The notes under the pieces are model-generated. The model was given only the letters and a program-made list of their open reading frames with translations. It had not been told where the DNA came from and did not search any database. DNA of 64,000 nucleotides, from positions 186,001 to 250,000 of the forward strand of contig NZ_JOJL01000004.1 of assembly GCF_000721705.1 (NCBI RefSeq). Direction: 5' to 3'. The number at the start of each line of letters is the position of its first letter. Position 1 is the first letter of the stretch. The DNA is from Actinoplanes subtropicus (GTDB taxonomy: Bacteria > Actinomycetota > Actinomycetes > Mycobacteriales > Micromonosporaceae). Below are positions 23,698 to 33,268 of this stretch, in pieces. Both the position numbers and the translations under genes were made by a program.

Positions 23698-26395
23698 CCA
23701 GCGGTGCGGCGCCGCGCAGGTCGGCGGAGCGGTACGTGGCGGTCAGCGTCTGGGACTCGCCGGGGAACAGCGTGATGTCGTTGTCGTCCCACAGCGCCGA
23801 GGTCACCTGGTTGTCGCCGGCGGTGTCGCGGCGTACGTCCGCCCGGACGAAGAACGCGACCGCCTTCTTCGCGGTGTTGGTCACCGTGACCGTGGCGACC
23901 GTGTCGGCGCCGTCCGGGCCCGGCCGGCTCCGCGAGGTCGCGGTCGCGGTGATCGTGCCGCGCGGCATCGTGCGCAGGTCGCGCATGTCCGCGTACCGGG
24001 TGAAGGTGGCCTGCGGCTCGCCGATCGTCTTGGCCCAGTCGACCGCGTCCTGCTGGGCCGGGACCCAGTAGACGTTGCGGTCGAGCACGGCGCCGCCCTG
24101 CCGCAGGACCAGCTCGACGAACGTGGTCCCGCTCGCCGTCGGCAGCTTCGGGGTGAGGATCCGGTTGCGCACCTGCTGACCGGCGAGGGTGATGCCGCCG
24201 GCGGTCTGGTCGTCGAGCACGGCGCCGGTCCGGTCGTACACCTTCGCCTCGACGGACAGCCCCTTCTGCGTACCGCCGGTGAGGTTGTCGACCGTGACCT
24301 TCTTGCTGTCGAGCTCGAGGAAAGCGTGTACCGGCCGGTTGGCCTTGGCCGCGCCGAAGAAGCTGCCGGGCTGGTCGCCGTCGTAGTTGTAGAGGCTCCA
24401 CAGCAGCGTGGGCCAGCCCTTGTTGGCCTGCCAGTAGATGGTGCCGGTGGCCGGTGCGGTGGCGTTGGTGGAGTGCGCCAGGAAGGCCTCGAACTGGGCG
24501 CGGGTGTTCTCGTAGTTCTGGATCTGCGCCTCCTGGACGTAGTCATCGAGGCTCGTCCACGCGCCGTACCGGTTGGTCAGCGCCTGGTCGAAGACGAACA
24601 GCGTGCCGAACTTGTAGCCGCCGTGACCGGTCTCGTAGTTCGCGTGGTACTGGTTGACGCTCGGCGACTGCCACAGCGCGGCCTGGTCGGCCGGGGACAG
24701 GAAGCGGTTGATCGAGTCCAGCGTCGGTACGGTGTCGCCGGCGCTCTGCTCGGTGTCCAGCGCCCAGGAGCCGCCGGCGTTGGTCTGGTCGCCGCCACCC
24801 GCGTGGCTCGTGTCGTACCAGTAGATCGGCGGCACGTAGTCGTACGGTCCCTCCTTCATGCCGGACGGGCCGAGCTTCGCGGTGCTCTTGTACTCGGCCG
24901 AGGCCATCACCGGCACGGTGAAGTCGGCCTGCGCGAACCCGTCGAGCGTGGCGGTCTCCTGCGCGGCGGTCGGCGGCTCGTCGCTCCAGCCGATGGTGAA
25001 GACGCTGGGGTGGCTGCGGGCGTTCTGGCCGATCGTGAGCGCCGAGTTCCGCAGGACGGCGGCGCCGCCGGACGGGTTCTCCCACGCGTCGCAGCATTGG
25101 AAGCCGGCGTACACCAGGAGGCCGGCCCGGTCGATCTGCTGGTAGAAGTCCTCCGGCATGAAGTGGCCCTCGAGCCGGATGGTGTTGACGCCCATGTTCT
25201 TGAGGATCGCGATCTGCCGGGCGGCGTCGGCCGAGTCGTAGCGCAGGAACAGGTCGCCGGTGAAGCCGCCGCCCCGCAGCACGATCTGCTTGCCGTTGAT
25301 GCGGAAGGCACGCGAACCGTCCGGCGCCGGCCCGCCTTTTCCGATCAAGGACGAGGTGACCGTACGGATGCCGAACGTGCCGCCGGTGGAGTCGGACACC
25401 GCACCGCCCACCGAGACGGAGGTGTTCAGGGTGTAGAGCGGTTGGTCGCCCAGCTGATACGGCCACCAGATCTGCGGATGCGCGTAGGTGATCGGAGCGA
25501 AGGTGACCGTCCGGGTGGCGTTCGCCGGCACGGTCACGGACTGCGAGACGGTGACCGGGTCGGCGCCGCCCGGCCCGGCCACGGTCGCGGTGACCGTGCC
25601 GGTCGTCGCGGCCGCGGTGGTGTTGGTGACGTCCGTCTTCACGGTCAGGTCCGAGCGGCTCAGGTCGGCGGCGGTGTCCGGCACGACGTGCGCGTTGCTT
25701 TCCGCGAGCGCGCCGGAGACGTGCAACTGGACCGGGAACTGGATGCCGGTGTTGTTGTCCGGCGGCAGCTGGCTCCAGTCGACGTCGTCCAGGGTGAACA
25801 TCGTGGTCGGATCGTTCGGGTAGACCTCGAGCGCCAGCGTGTTGGTCCCGGACCGCAGGACGCCCGCGAGGCCGACGGTGAAGCGGGTGTACGCGCCGGT
25901 CACGGTCGCGCGGGTGGCCAGTTCCCGGCCGTTGACCCACACGTCCGCGGCGCCCACGACCCCGTTGACGATCAGGCTCGCGCTCTGCCCGGTCGTCAGG
26001 CCCGGCGTGAAGTCGGCGCGGAACCACCACGGCACGGCGAACTGGGCGGTGGTGACCGGGCCGTTCTTCTTCTGGAAGCCGAGGCAGGTCCGCATGGTGT
26101 CGGCGTAGAAGACGTTCGGGCACTTGCCGTTCTGCAGCAGCGCGGTGATCTCGGTGCCCGGCGCGCCGGCGTCATCGGGCGCCACCGACAGCCAGCCGCC
26201 GGTGTCGAACCCGGGCGTCGAGATGGCCTGGCCGGTCTGGGTGGCCGTGGCGCTGCTGAGCACCTTCCACCCATCGGCGCCGACGGTGGAGACGGCGGAC
26301 TGCCTGGCGGGGGCCGCCGGCGTCCTCCGGTCCACCGGCGCGCACGCGGCGGCGGACACGACCAGGGCGAGCACGACGAGTTTCCGGACGATCAT
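23642..26395 (-). CDS. GH2 glycosidase, exo-beta-D-glucosaminidase (CsxA) type, lipoprotein
   Basis: 917 residues. A lipobox (VVSAAAC, Cys18) follows the signal helix. Domain order matches GH2: sugar-binding jelly roll (about 40-230), Ig-like domain (235-345), TIM barrel (350-640), then beta domains. GIRTV, NMGVNTIRLEGHFMPEDFY and EGPYDYVPPIYWY are CsxA-like. Likely acid/base Glu473 (IGWSDEPP) and nucleophile Glu549 (WALDTEQSAG). Chitosan oligomers or similar beta-glycosides are the likely substrates, cleaved outside the cell at the membrane. Monocistronic, divergent from a membrane protein gene. Confidence 0.85.
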   Translation of the reverse strand: MIVRKLVVLALVVSAAACAPVDRRTPAAPARQSAVSTVGADGWKVLSSATATQTGQAISTPGFDTGGWLSVAPDDAGAPGTEITALLQNGKCPNVFYADTMRTCLGFQKKNGPVTTAQFAVPWWFRADFTPGLTTGQSASLIVNGVVGAADVWVNGRELATRATVTGAYTRFTVGLAGVLRSGTNTLALEVYPNDPTTMFTLDDVDWSQLPPDNNTGIQFPVQLHVSGALAESNAHVVPDTAADLSRSDLTVKTDVTNTTAAATTGTVTATVAGPGGADPVTVSQSVTVPANATRTVTFAPITYAHPQIWWPYQLGDQPLYTLNTSVSVGGAVSDSTGGTFGIRTVTSSLIGKGGPAPDGSRAFRINGKQIVLRGGGFTGDLFLRYDSADAARQIAILKNMGVNTIRLEGHFMPEDFYQQIDRAGLLVYAGFQCCDAWENPSGGAAVLRNSALTIGQNARSHPSVFTIGWSDEPPTAAQETATLDGFAQADFTVPVMASAEYKSTAKLGPSGMKEGPYDYVPPIYWYDTSHAGGGDQTNAGGSWALDTEQSAGDTVPTLDSINRFLSPADQAALWQSPSVNQYHANYETGHGGYKFGTLFVFDQALTNRYGAWTSLDDYVQEAQIQNYENTRAQFEAFLAHSTNATAPATGTIYWQANKGWPTLLWSLYNYDGDQPGSFFGAAKANRPVHAFLELDSKKVTVDNLTGGTQKGLSVEAKVYDRTGAVLDDQTAGGITLAGQQVRNRILTPKLPTASGTTFVELVLRQGGAVLDRNVYWVPAQQDAVDWAKTIGEPQATFTRYADMRDLRTMPRGTITATATSRSRPGPDGADTVATVTVTNTAKKAVAFFVRADVRRDTAGDNQVTSALWDDNDITLFPGESQTLTATYRSADLRGAAPLVSLAGADTPKIEVPVRPE

Positions 26396-26422
26396 GTTCC
26401 CTCCCGAACCGGGCGGAGATGA

Positions 26423-26433
26423 CTGTTAAACAG
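26423..26433. promoter_or_regulatory. Palindrome upstream of GH2 gene
   Basis: CTGTTAAACAG, 28 bp upstream of the GH2 start codon, in a divergent promoter region; possible repressor site. The TTTAAC core is rare in such GC-rich DNA. Confidence 0.4.
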
Positions 26434-26533
26434 CCTTCCTATTCGTCGCATGCTAACAGACACTGACGCGTTTCGATGCGCTTCGGCAGGGCGGGGCGAC
26501 AATCGATCGGGCCACATGATCGAATGTGTCTTG

Positions 26534-28210
26534 ATGGACACGGTGCAGGGGAAAAGAGCGCGGACGGCCGGCGCGGCGCTGGGCGCGGTCGTGGCGCTGG
26601 CCGCGATCGCGGTGGACTGTCTGGCGGACCTGAACGGCGATGTGCGGTACGCCCTCGGCGGCCTCGAGACGGCCGGCCGCGGTGGCGTCAGCATCTGGGA
26701 CATCTTCGTGTCCCGGCCGCTCGCCTACAAACTGTTCATGGCCGCGCTCGACCAGGGCCGGATGCTGATCGTCGGGCGGTCCCCGTCGAACGCGGCGAAC
26801 CTGGTCCTCCGGCTCGAGACGTACGTCCTGGTGATCGCTGTGATCGCGCTGCTGTTCGTGGGTGTCCGGCGGCTCGCCGGGCCGCGTGCGGCGGCCGGGA
26901 TCGCCGGCGGCACCGGCCTGATCCTGCTCATCGCGCCGCCCTGGCACTTCCTCGAGCCGGACTGGGTCGGCGCGCTCGCCGCCGTGCTGACGGTCGCCGC
27001 CGCGTGCGCGCCCCGGCGGCGGTGGGTCGGCGCGTTGCTGGCCGGCCCGGCCGCGATGCTGGTGGTGGCGGTCAAGGCGTCCACCTTTCCGATCGCGCTG
27101 ATCGCCCTGCTCGTCATCTTCGTGTTCGACCGGCGCCGCGCCGCGTGGACGGCACTGTCCGCGGTGCTCTGGGTCGCGGTCTGGTACGTGCTGACCAAGC
27201 ACTACCAGCCCTGGGAGTGGACCTGGCTGAGCGACCTGGCCAACCTGGTGCACAGCAAGCCGCAGGGCATCCACATCGCCGACCTGCGCAAGCTGCGGTT
27301 CGCGATCGGCGACGCGTCGGTGCTCAGCCCCGTCCTGGTGGTGGCCCCGGCGGCGGCGGTGGCGGTGGTCCGCCGCGAGACGGGCCGCCGGCGGTGGGTG
27401 GGCCTGGCGATCGCGGTGGTCGCCGGCGGGCTGTCGCTGGCTCCCGCGTACGGGCAGGCCGAGTGGTTCAACTACCACTTCACCTCCACCGTCGTGCTCG
27501 CCGCGGCGGTGTGGGGCGCCGCCTTCGCGCTCTGCCCCGGGTTCCGGTTGCCGCTGGCCGCTGCCACGGTGCTCGTCTCCGCCGTCAGCCTCGTGCTGCT
27601 GAGCCGGCCCGCGGACTGGCGACTGGCGCACGCCGGGCCGGTGGTCTGGGCGTACCAGCTCACCGCGCTCGCCCTGGCCGTCGCCGCCTGGTTCCTCGCC
27701 GGCCGCTTTTCCGCCGGCCCCGCCTGGTTCGCCCTGCCGTGGTTCGCCGGCGTCGTCGCGCTCTGCGTCGCGCTGCTGCCGCCCGTCCTGCCGACCTTCC
27801 CGTACGCGTTCAGCAGCTACGACTACACCATCGAGGTCGGCCGGTCGTCGAACGCGGCCCTGATCGACCTCAGCAAGCGGCTCGGCCCCGACACCCCGGT
27901 GCTGTACCTGACGTACGGCACCTTCAACTACGGCATGGGCAACCCGACGACCTGCCGCTACCCGTCGCCGCTGTGGATACAGCGGGGGGCCGTCGTCCCG
28001 CGGCTGCGCTCCCGGCCGAGCTACGCCGACAACCTGCGCTGCCTGACCCAGGACCAGAACGCCAAGTACCTGATCATCCACAACGGCTGGTTCTATCTCC
28101 AGTGGTCGACCCGCCAGGTGCGGACGCTGCTCGACGAGCGGTTCGACTGCTCCCCGGCCGCCCAGATCCCGGCCCCGGCCCCGCTGACCGTCTGCCCCGC
28201 CAGGGGGTAG
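26534..28210 (+). CDS. Polytopic membrane protein, possible GT-C type
   Basis: 558 residues with about 11-12 membrane helices and a C-terminal outside region of ~130 residues. Acidic residues after TM1 (VDCLADLNGDVRY) and a large periplasmic-like loop (YLTYGTFNYGMGNPTTCRYP, ALIDLSKRLG) resemble lipid-linked-sugar glycosyltransferases of the GT-C class, but no decisive motif. Cys pairs in the C-terminal part may form disulfides. ATG 26534 (MDTVQGKRAR) gives positive-inside topology; ATG 26516 is an alternative. Function not proven. Confidence 0.6.
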   Translation: MDTVQGKRARTAGAALGAVVALAAIAVDCLADLNGDVRYALGGLETAGRGGVSIWDIFVSRPLAYKLFMAALDQGRMLIVGRSPSNAANLVLRLETYVLVIAVIALLFVGVRRLAGPRAAAGIAGGTGLILLIAPPWHFLEPDWVGALAAVLTVAAACAPRRRWVGALLAGPAAMLVVAVKASTFPIALIALLVIFVFDRRRAAWTALSAVLWVAVWYVLTKHYQPWEWTWLSDLANLVHSKPQGIHIADLRKLRFAIGDASVLSPVLVVAPAAAVAVVRRETGRRRWVGLAIAVVAGGLSLAPAYGQAEWFNYHFTSTVVLAAAVWGAAFALCPGFRLPLAAATVLVSAVSLVLLSRPADWRLAHAGPVVWAYQLTALALAVAAWFLAGRFSAGPAWFALPWFAGVVALCVALLPPVLPTFPYAFSSYDYTIEVGRSSNAALIDLSKRLGPDTPVLYLTYGTFNYGMGNPTTCRYPSPLWIQRGAVVPRLRSRPSYADNLRCLTQDQNAKYLIIHNGWFYLQWSTRQVRTLLDERFDCSPAAQIPAPAPLTVCPARG

Positions 28211-28230
28211 CCGACACCGTCGGATGAGCG

Positions 28231-28524
28231 CCTATAAAAGCCGCCGTCATCGCCATGAGCCGAGCCGCCGCCGCCGAATACGGCCGCGACGGTGTCCGCG
28301 TCAACGCGATCGCGCCCGGCGCCACGATGACCGAGATGATGGTCGCTTGGCAGCAACGCGACCCGGGCATCGTCGAGCACCTCAGTTCCCTCGCCGCCCT
28401 CGGCCGCCCCGGCCGGCCGGACGAGATCGCCGAGGCCGCCGCCTGGCTCCTCAGCGACCGCGCGAGCTACGTCACCGGCATGACCCTCGGCGTCGACGGC
28501 GGCACCGCCCCCTGGCCGCACTGA
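28231..28524 (+). pseudogene. 5'-truncated SDR oxidoreductase
   Basis: The frame reads IKAAVIAMSRAAAAEYGRDG, then VRVNAIAPGATMTEMM, GRPGRPDEIAEAAAWLLSD and YVTGMTLGVDGG, the C-terminal half of a classical short-chain dehydrogenase. Homology begins at the catalytic Lys of YxxxK; the Tyr and all upstream sequence (Rossmann glycine loop, NNAG) are absent, and a TGA precedes. A relic. An internal ATG at 28255 could still give an 89-residue product. Confidence 0.75.
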
Positions 28525-28757
28525 GCTGAGTCATACCGAGCCGACCTATCAGCCGTACTGGGAGGAACAGCTGATCGGTCGAGCTCGCCGGGGTCCATGC
28601 GGGCTTTCCATCGGCGTTCCCGCTCGTCGGCCACCGCTGCGCGCTCGGCGGCGCGGGCGGCTTGCTCGGCGGCCCGGCGCATCGCCTGCTGCTGGCGGAC
28701 GTACGCCCACTGGGCCTGGTGAATCGCCTGTCGCGCGTGCTCGCGCCGGAACTCCAT
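28467..28757 (-). CDS. Small coiled-coil-like protein, doubtful
   Basis: 96 residues: AWAYVRQQQAMRRAAEQAAR-like helix rich in Ala/Arg/Glu, then a Pro/Ser tail that overlaps the end of the SDR relic. The first 60 residues look protein-like; the tail does not, so the gene may have lost its proper 3' end. Confidence 0.3.
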   Translation of the reverse strand: MEFRREHARQAIHQAQWAYVRQQQAMRRAAEQAARAAERAAVADERERRWKARMDPGELDRSAVPPSTADRSARYDSAQCGQGAVPPSTPRVMPVT

Positions 28758-28830
28758 TGTGTAACCATCCGAATCGCTTGCGTGAGTAGAGGGAGCCGTT
28801 CGCGTGGCTGCTACTCGCCGCGGGCCGGGA

Positions 28831-31524
28831 TCAGGGCGCGTCGCCCGGCACGCCGACCGCGTCGACCAGCAGCGTCCCGGCGACCACTTCGAGGGTGACG
28901 GTGTGCCGGCCGCGCCGCAGGCCGCGCAGCTCGTACGTCTGCTGGAAGTTGGTGGACGCCCGGGTCGGCTGGTTTGTGGCGGTCAGCTCGCCGTCCACCC
29001 GGACATCGAGCCGGGCGCTGCCGTCGTTGACGCCCATGACGTCCAGTCCGGTGCCGGTGAACGTGTAGGTCAGCGTGGCGCCGGGGCCCTGGCTGATCGA
29101 CGCCGATCGCTGGTATTCGTACATGCCGCGGCCGTTGGTGTGGCGCCAGGCGCCGCCGTAGACCAGCTTGGTGGCGGGCGGGTCGGCCAGGTCGTTCATC
29201 TCCAGGTCGTCGAGCAGTTCGGCATAGTACGGGGAGTGGCCGGGCACCCGTTCGATCCGCAGGTTGTCGAACCGGGTGTAGTAGAAGCCGCTGGCCAGGT
29301 CGACCCGGCCGGACAGGAACGGGGCGTCGTCGCTCCACGCGAAGACCTGGCGGCCGTCGACGAATCCGGTCACCTGGTTGCCGGCCACCCGGACGGCGAG
29401 CCGGTGCCAGCGGGCCGCGTCGAACCCGTCCAGGGTGCCGCCGGCGATGGTGCTGCCGGTGCGGCGGAATTGCCAGGTGCCGTCGGATCCCAGCCGCAGC
29501 GCGTACGGGGTGCCGCTCAGGCTGTGCGAGTTGCCGCCACCGGTCGACCGTGCGCCGATGGCCGCGTAGTTGTCGGCGGCCGGTGCCCGGTCGAAACGCA
29601 CGTCGACGCGGGCCTGGTAGTCGGTCCACCGCAGGTCGCCGACGCCGGTGATCGGGTCGGCGTTGTTCCATGCGCGGCCGACGCCGGTCGCCGTCCGGTC
29701 GATCTGCTGGCGCAGCACGTAGTTCCCGTCGTCCGCCCGGACCGCCTCGAACGCGCCGTTGCGATCCCAGGTGTAGAGCGGGTCGGCTCCGGTGTCGCCG
29801 CCGCGGGAGCCGGCGAAACTCGTCCGCCGGTTCGTGACGGCGCCGCCCGGGCCGATCACCGGCACGGTCTTGCCGCGGTAGCCGAAGTCGTCGGACCAGA
29901 GCACGCCGTGCGCCGGATCGGCGTCCAGCACCGGGCGCCGGCCCTCGACCGGCAGCGGCGTGGTCCACTCGCGGTCGCCGGTCACGTCCAGCGAGGTGAC
30001 GGTGACGACGGAGTACGGCTTGACCTGGACGGTGTAGGCGCCGTCGGCGCCGGCGGTGAGATCGCCGACGTGCCGCTTGTAGTTGGCGTCGAAGGCCTGG
30101 CCCGGGTCGGCGGCCCGGGTCTCCCAGGCGGCCAGCGTGGGATGCGCGCCCAGCCGGAACCCGCTCGGCGTGATCCGGTACGTCCGCGGGTACTCCGAGT
30201 CGTTGACGAGCACCGTCGAGAAGCCCGTCGCGTCCGGCGCCGCCATGGTCAGGTAGTCGGGCAGCCCGTTGCGCCCGACGACGGGGTTGGTGCCCGTGGC
30301 GGTGGACGCGCTGGCCCGCGGGACGAGCCGCCAGATCCCGGCGGTGTTCGAGGCGTTCTCCCAGCCGGCCCGCGCGAAGCTGGTGAAGTGCTGCAGTACG
30401 GCCAGGCCGGCGTCGTAGTGCATCCAGCCGGACCACGGGTCGCGGGCCGAGACGAGCTCCTTGAACGCGTACTGGCCGCCCTCGTAGAACGAGCCGATCG
30501 CCGGCTGGTAGATGAAGTGTGTCCGCCGCGAGTTCACGAAGCCCTTGACGATCGTGTTGGCCATCTCCAGCGACCCGCCGGACCCGCCGATGCCGGTGCC
30601 GGCCACGGTCGGGTCGGGCGTGTTGTTGTTCGGCCGGAACGCGGAGTTGCTGAAGGTGGCCTGGGCCTCGCTGTTCCAGATCTCCTTGTCGTACACCTCG
30701 GCGAGCCGCTTGAAGTCGCCGGCGCTGTCGTCGTCGGTGTTGTAGTGATAGCCGGCCACCGCCACCGCGGAGCGGAGGTCGGCGTCGCCGGCCATCGCGG
30801 CGCCGAAGCTGCCGATGCCCGCCTCGTCCGAGATGACGATCTTGATCCGATGGTAGCGCTCCGCCTCGCCGGGCCGGAAGCCGGTCGTGTCCGTACGCAC
30901 CAGGTCCGCGTACCGCTCGGTCCACGCGAGGTCGGGCGTGGCCTCGTTCACGCCCGGGTTGACGTAGTCCACCATGAACCCGTACGCGCGGTAGGCCGCG
31001 AGGATCGTGTCCTTGTACCACCGGTAGATCTTGTCGTTCGTGTCCGCCCAGGCCGGTGCGTTCCACCGCAGGATGCTCACCTTGAGGCCCGGGTTGACCT
31101 TCTTGGCGTCGGCGGCCAGCTGGAAGCCCGGCGCCCGCGCGACGTTGGCCGGCTCCGACTCCCAGCGCATGGTGGCCGGGTCCGGTCCGGTCGAGTTGTT
31201 GCGGTCGTTGCCCATCTCGATCTTGACGTGCGTCATGATGGGATGCTCGCCGCCGAAGAGAACCCGGAGCAGCCGCGCGTAACTCGCGGGGTGCTGGGCC
31301 TTGTAGTCGAGCAGCAGCGCGCTCGTGCTGTTCGCGCTCAGCACGCCGAATCCCTTGAAGGTCAGGCCGTTGACGTTGCCCGCGGCAATGTCGCCCGCGT
31401 TCACCGTGACATCGACGGTCTGCCCGGCGCCGGCGGCGACCGCGGCAGAAGGGCGCAACGGCGTCGTCATCCCGTAGACGACCAGACATGCGACGACCGC
31501 CATGGACACACGCCTACGTCTCAT
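28831..31524 (-). CDS. Secreted GH59-like (galactosylceramidase-type) glycosidase
   Basis: 897 residues with a signal peptide (RRRVSMAVVACLVVYGMTTP). The N-terminal barrel shows GH59-type features: LTFKGFGVLSANSTSALLLD, STGPDPATMRWESE. Clan-A catalytic pair likely Glu194 (VNPGVNEAT) and Glu286 (EIWNSEAQA). C-terminal regions contain a LamG/concanavalin-like domain (ARVDVRFDRAPAADNYAAIG) and a last beta domain. Substrate probably a beta-galactoside; not certain. Repeated GAAC/GTTC half-sites upstream suggest repression. Confidence 0.75.
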   Translation of the reverse strand: MRRRRVSMAVVACLVVYGMTTPLRPSAAVAAGAGQTVDVTVNAGDIAAGNVNGLTFKGFGVLSANSTSALLLDYKAQHPASYARLLRVLFGGEHPIMTHVKIEMGNDRNNSTGPDPATMRWESEPANVARAPGFQLAADAKKVNPGLKVSILRWNAPAWADTNDKIYRWYKDTILAAYRAYGFMVDYVNPGVNEATPDLAWTERYADLVRTDTTGFRPGEAERYHRIKIVISDEAGIGSFGAAMAGDADLRSAVAVAGYHYNTDDDSAGDFKRLAEVYDKEIWNSEAQATFSNSAFRPNNNTPDPTVAGTGIGGSGGSLEMANTIVKGFVNSRRTHFIYQPAIGSFYEGGQYAFKELVSARDPWSGWMHYDAGLAVLQHFTSFARAGWENASNTAGIWRLVPRASASTATGTNPVVGRNGLPDYLTMAAPDATGFSTVLVNDSEYPRTYRITPSGFRLGAHPTLAAWETRAADPGQAFDANYKRHVGDLTAGADGAYTVQVKPYSVVTVTSLDVTGDREWTTPLPVEGRRPVLDADPAHGVLWSDDFGYRGKTVPVIGPGGAVTNRRTSFAGSRGGDTGADPLYTWDRNGAFEAVRADDGNYVLRQQIDRTATGVGRAWNNADPITGVGDLRWTDYQARVDVRFDRAPAADNYAAIGARSTGGGNSHSLSGTPYALRLGSDGTWQFRRTGSTIAGGTLDGFDAARWHRLAVRVAGNQVTGFVDGRQVFAWSDDAPFLSGRVDLASGFYYTRFDNLRIERVPGHSPYYAELLDDLEMNDLADPPATKLVYGGAWRHTNGRGMYEYQRSASISQGPGATLTYTFTGTGLDVMGVNDGSARLDVRVDGELTATNQPTRASTNFQQTYELRGLRRGRHTVTLEVVAGTLLVDAVGVPGDAP

Positions 31525-31585
31525 AACGGTCCATTCCGCTCCGTGATGGGGACGGCAGGAATCTATCCAGGCCGGGGAAATCCCT

Positions 31586-31624
31586 GAACCAAACGAACAC
31601 AAACGTTCACAAGGGTTCACGAAC
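31586..31624. promoter_or_regulatory. Cluster of GAAC/GTTC half-sites upstream of GH59-like gene
   Basis: GAAC at 31586, 31595 and 31621 and GTTC at 31605 and 31615 within 39 bp, forming overlapping inverted repeats 60-100 bp upstream of the start codon. Candidate operator array. Confidence 0.4.
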
Positions 31625-31642
31625 GTGCTGCGCCGCCGCTTG

Positions 31643-32878
31643 CTAGAGCGTCCAGACGTGGAGGGTGTCGGCGCCGTGGGCGGCGCTGACCAGTGCCCGG
31701 CCGTCGGGAGTGAGCATGAAGCTTCCGGGGCCGGCGTCGGCACGGGTCAGGTCGTCGACATGGCGGCATCGGGTCCGGTCGGTGACGTCCCAGCGGACCG
31801 ACCTGACGCTGCCGAGCACGCTGCTCAGGGTCCGGCCGTCGAGGCTGAACGCGAGCACGCTGCCGACGGTGGCGTCCGGGGCCGGGCCGACGGGGCCGTC
31901 GTCCATGCTGGACGCGACGGTGGGCGACGCGGGATCGGTCACGTTCCACAGGGTGAGGTGCCCGTGGACGGTCGCGGTGGCCAGCGTGGCGCCGTCCGGC
32001 GAGAACGCCAGATCCCCGAAGGGCGGCTCGTCGTGGCCGAAGACGACGGTGGTCAGGGACCTCGGCGCGCTACGGTCCGCGAGGCTCCAGAGGGTCACCT
32101 GGTCGGAGCCGCCGCTCTTGATCGCGAGCAGCCGTCCGTCCGGAGAGAACTGGCTGGGGCCGATGTCGTGGCTGGAATCGTCGGCGGGCTGCCGGGGCGG
32201 CGGGGTCAGCGATCGTGGCCGCGCGGGATCGGTCACGTCGTAGACGAGGACGCCGCCGTGGTAGCCGACCGCCAGGCTACGGCTGTCGGGGGCGAAGGCC
32301 ATGGCGGACGCGTGGCGGGTGTACTCGGGTAGGGCGGCTGCCCGGGCCGGGCGGGTGGGGTCGGTGATGTTCCACAGCGTGACCCGTTTGCCGATGACGG
32401 CGAGTGTGTGCGCGTCCGGCGAGACCGCCAGCGTCGTCCCGGCGTCGAAGTGGGACAACAGCATCGGATGGCGCGGGTCGGTGATGTTCCACAGTCGTAC
32501 CCGGGACGCGCCGCTGCTGGTGGCGACCAGCCGCCCGTCACCGGACACGGCGAGGCCGTGCGCGCCGGTCATGCCGAACTCGGTCTCCTCACCGAACGCC
32601 AGTTGCACGCCGACGAATGCGGCCGGCATGGCGGCCACGGTGGCGAGCAGGGCCGCACCGGTGCGGAGGAACCGGCGCAGGGTCGCCGAGGTGGCCGGGC
32701 GGTAGGCGGGGTCGAGCCGGGTGGCGGCGGCGTTGGCCGCGAGGTTGACCACGGTGCGTACGGAGACCTGGTGCTGGTCGAGCACTTCGAGGATCTCTTC
32801 GGCGTAGCGTTCCCGCCACCGGCGCGGATACCAGCCCACCATGCGGCGGGCGAGACGTTCGGCCCAGGTCGGGTTCAT
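31643..32878 (-). CDS. WD40/LVIVD-like repeat protein with N-terminal prefix domain and membrane helix
   Basis: 411 residues. The N-terminus (WYPRRWRERYAEEILEVLDQ) is the short helical prefix domain often found beside PadR regulators. A membrane helix follows (LLATVAAMPAAFVGVQLAF). The rest holds about six blade repeats containing LWNITDPxxP and FSPDGRxLA motifs, a beta-propeller outside the cell. ATG 32878 lies eight bases after GAGG; it follows the PadR gene stop by 10 bp, so same operon. Confidence 0.75.
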   Translation of the reverse strand: MNPTWAERLARRMVGWYPRRWRERYAEEILEVLDQHQVSVRTVVNLAANAAATRLDPAYRPATSATLRRFLRTGAALLATVAAMPAAFVGVQLAFGEETEFGMTGAHGLAVSGDGRLVATSSGASRVRLWNITDPRHPMLLSHFDAGTTLAVSPDAHTLAVIGKRVTLWNITDPTRPARAAALPEYTRHASAMAFAPDSRSLAVGYHGGVLVYDVTDPARPRSLTPPPRQPADDSSHDIGPSQFSPDGRLLAIKSGGSDQVTLWSLADRSAPRSLTTVVFGHDEPPFGDLAFSPDGATLATATVHGHLTLWNVTDPASPTVASSMDDGPVGPAPDATVGSVLAFSLDGRTLSSVLGSVRSVRWDVTDRTRCRHVDDLTRADAGPGSFMLTPDGRALVSAAHGADTLHVWTL

Positions 32879-32888
32879 CGTGGTCACC

Positions 32889-33221
32889 TCACGCCGATGC
32901 CGGGCGGGCCGGTCTGGTCCGGGCCTGCCCGACTCGGGCGATCTCCCGCATCGACTGCAACTGCTGGGCCAGCACCGATCGGCCGGCGGCGGTGATCTGA
33001 TACGGGCGCCGTCGCACCTCGGTGGCCATCGGCGTGATCCAGCCCTGCCGCTCGAGCCGCGCCAGGGCGCCGTAGAGCGTGCCGGGTTCCATGGCGACCC
33101 CGCTGAACTCCGCGACGTCGGTCATGATCGCGTAGCCGTGCTTCGGGCTCTCGGCGAGGCTGGTCAGGATCAACACCGAGGGGTCGGCGAACCGGCCCGA
33201 CTCGTCGAACTTCGTATGCAT
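32889..33221 (-). CDS. PadR-family transcriptional regulator
   Basis: 110 residues of winged helix: LILTSLAESPKHGYAIMTDV, GTLYGALARLERQGWI and RRRPYQITAAGRSVL are classic PadR. ATG 33221 begins MHTKFDESGRFADP. Operon with the propeller protein. An inverted repeat right upstream of the gene suggests autoregulation. Confidence 0.9.
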   Translation of the reverse strand: MHTKFDESGRFADPSVLILTSLAESPKHGYAIMTDVAEFSGVAMEPGTLYGALARLERQGWITPMATEVRRRPYQITAAGRSVLAQQLQSMREIARVGQARTRPARPASA

Positions 33222-33235
33222 CGCCACGCTCCGTT

Positions 33236-33268
33236 TACTAAGTACCGCGAAGTACGTGGTTCTTAGTA
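33236..33268. promoter_or_regulatory. Probable PadR operator
   Basis: Imperfect palindrome with arms TACTAAGTACCGCG and CGTGGTTCTTAGTA, 15 bp upstream of the PadR start codon. PadR proteins typically bind such dyads at their own promoters. Confidence 0.65.

Noticed and set aside
23558..26422. Long plus-strand open frame opposite the GH2 gene
   Set aside because: Shadow of the GH2 gene; Gly/Arg/Val-rich, no motif.
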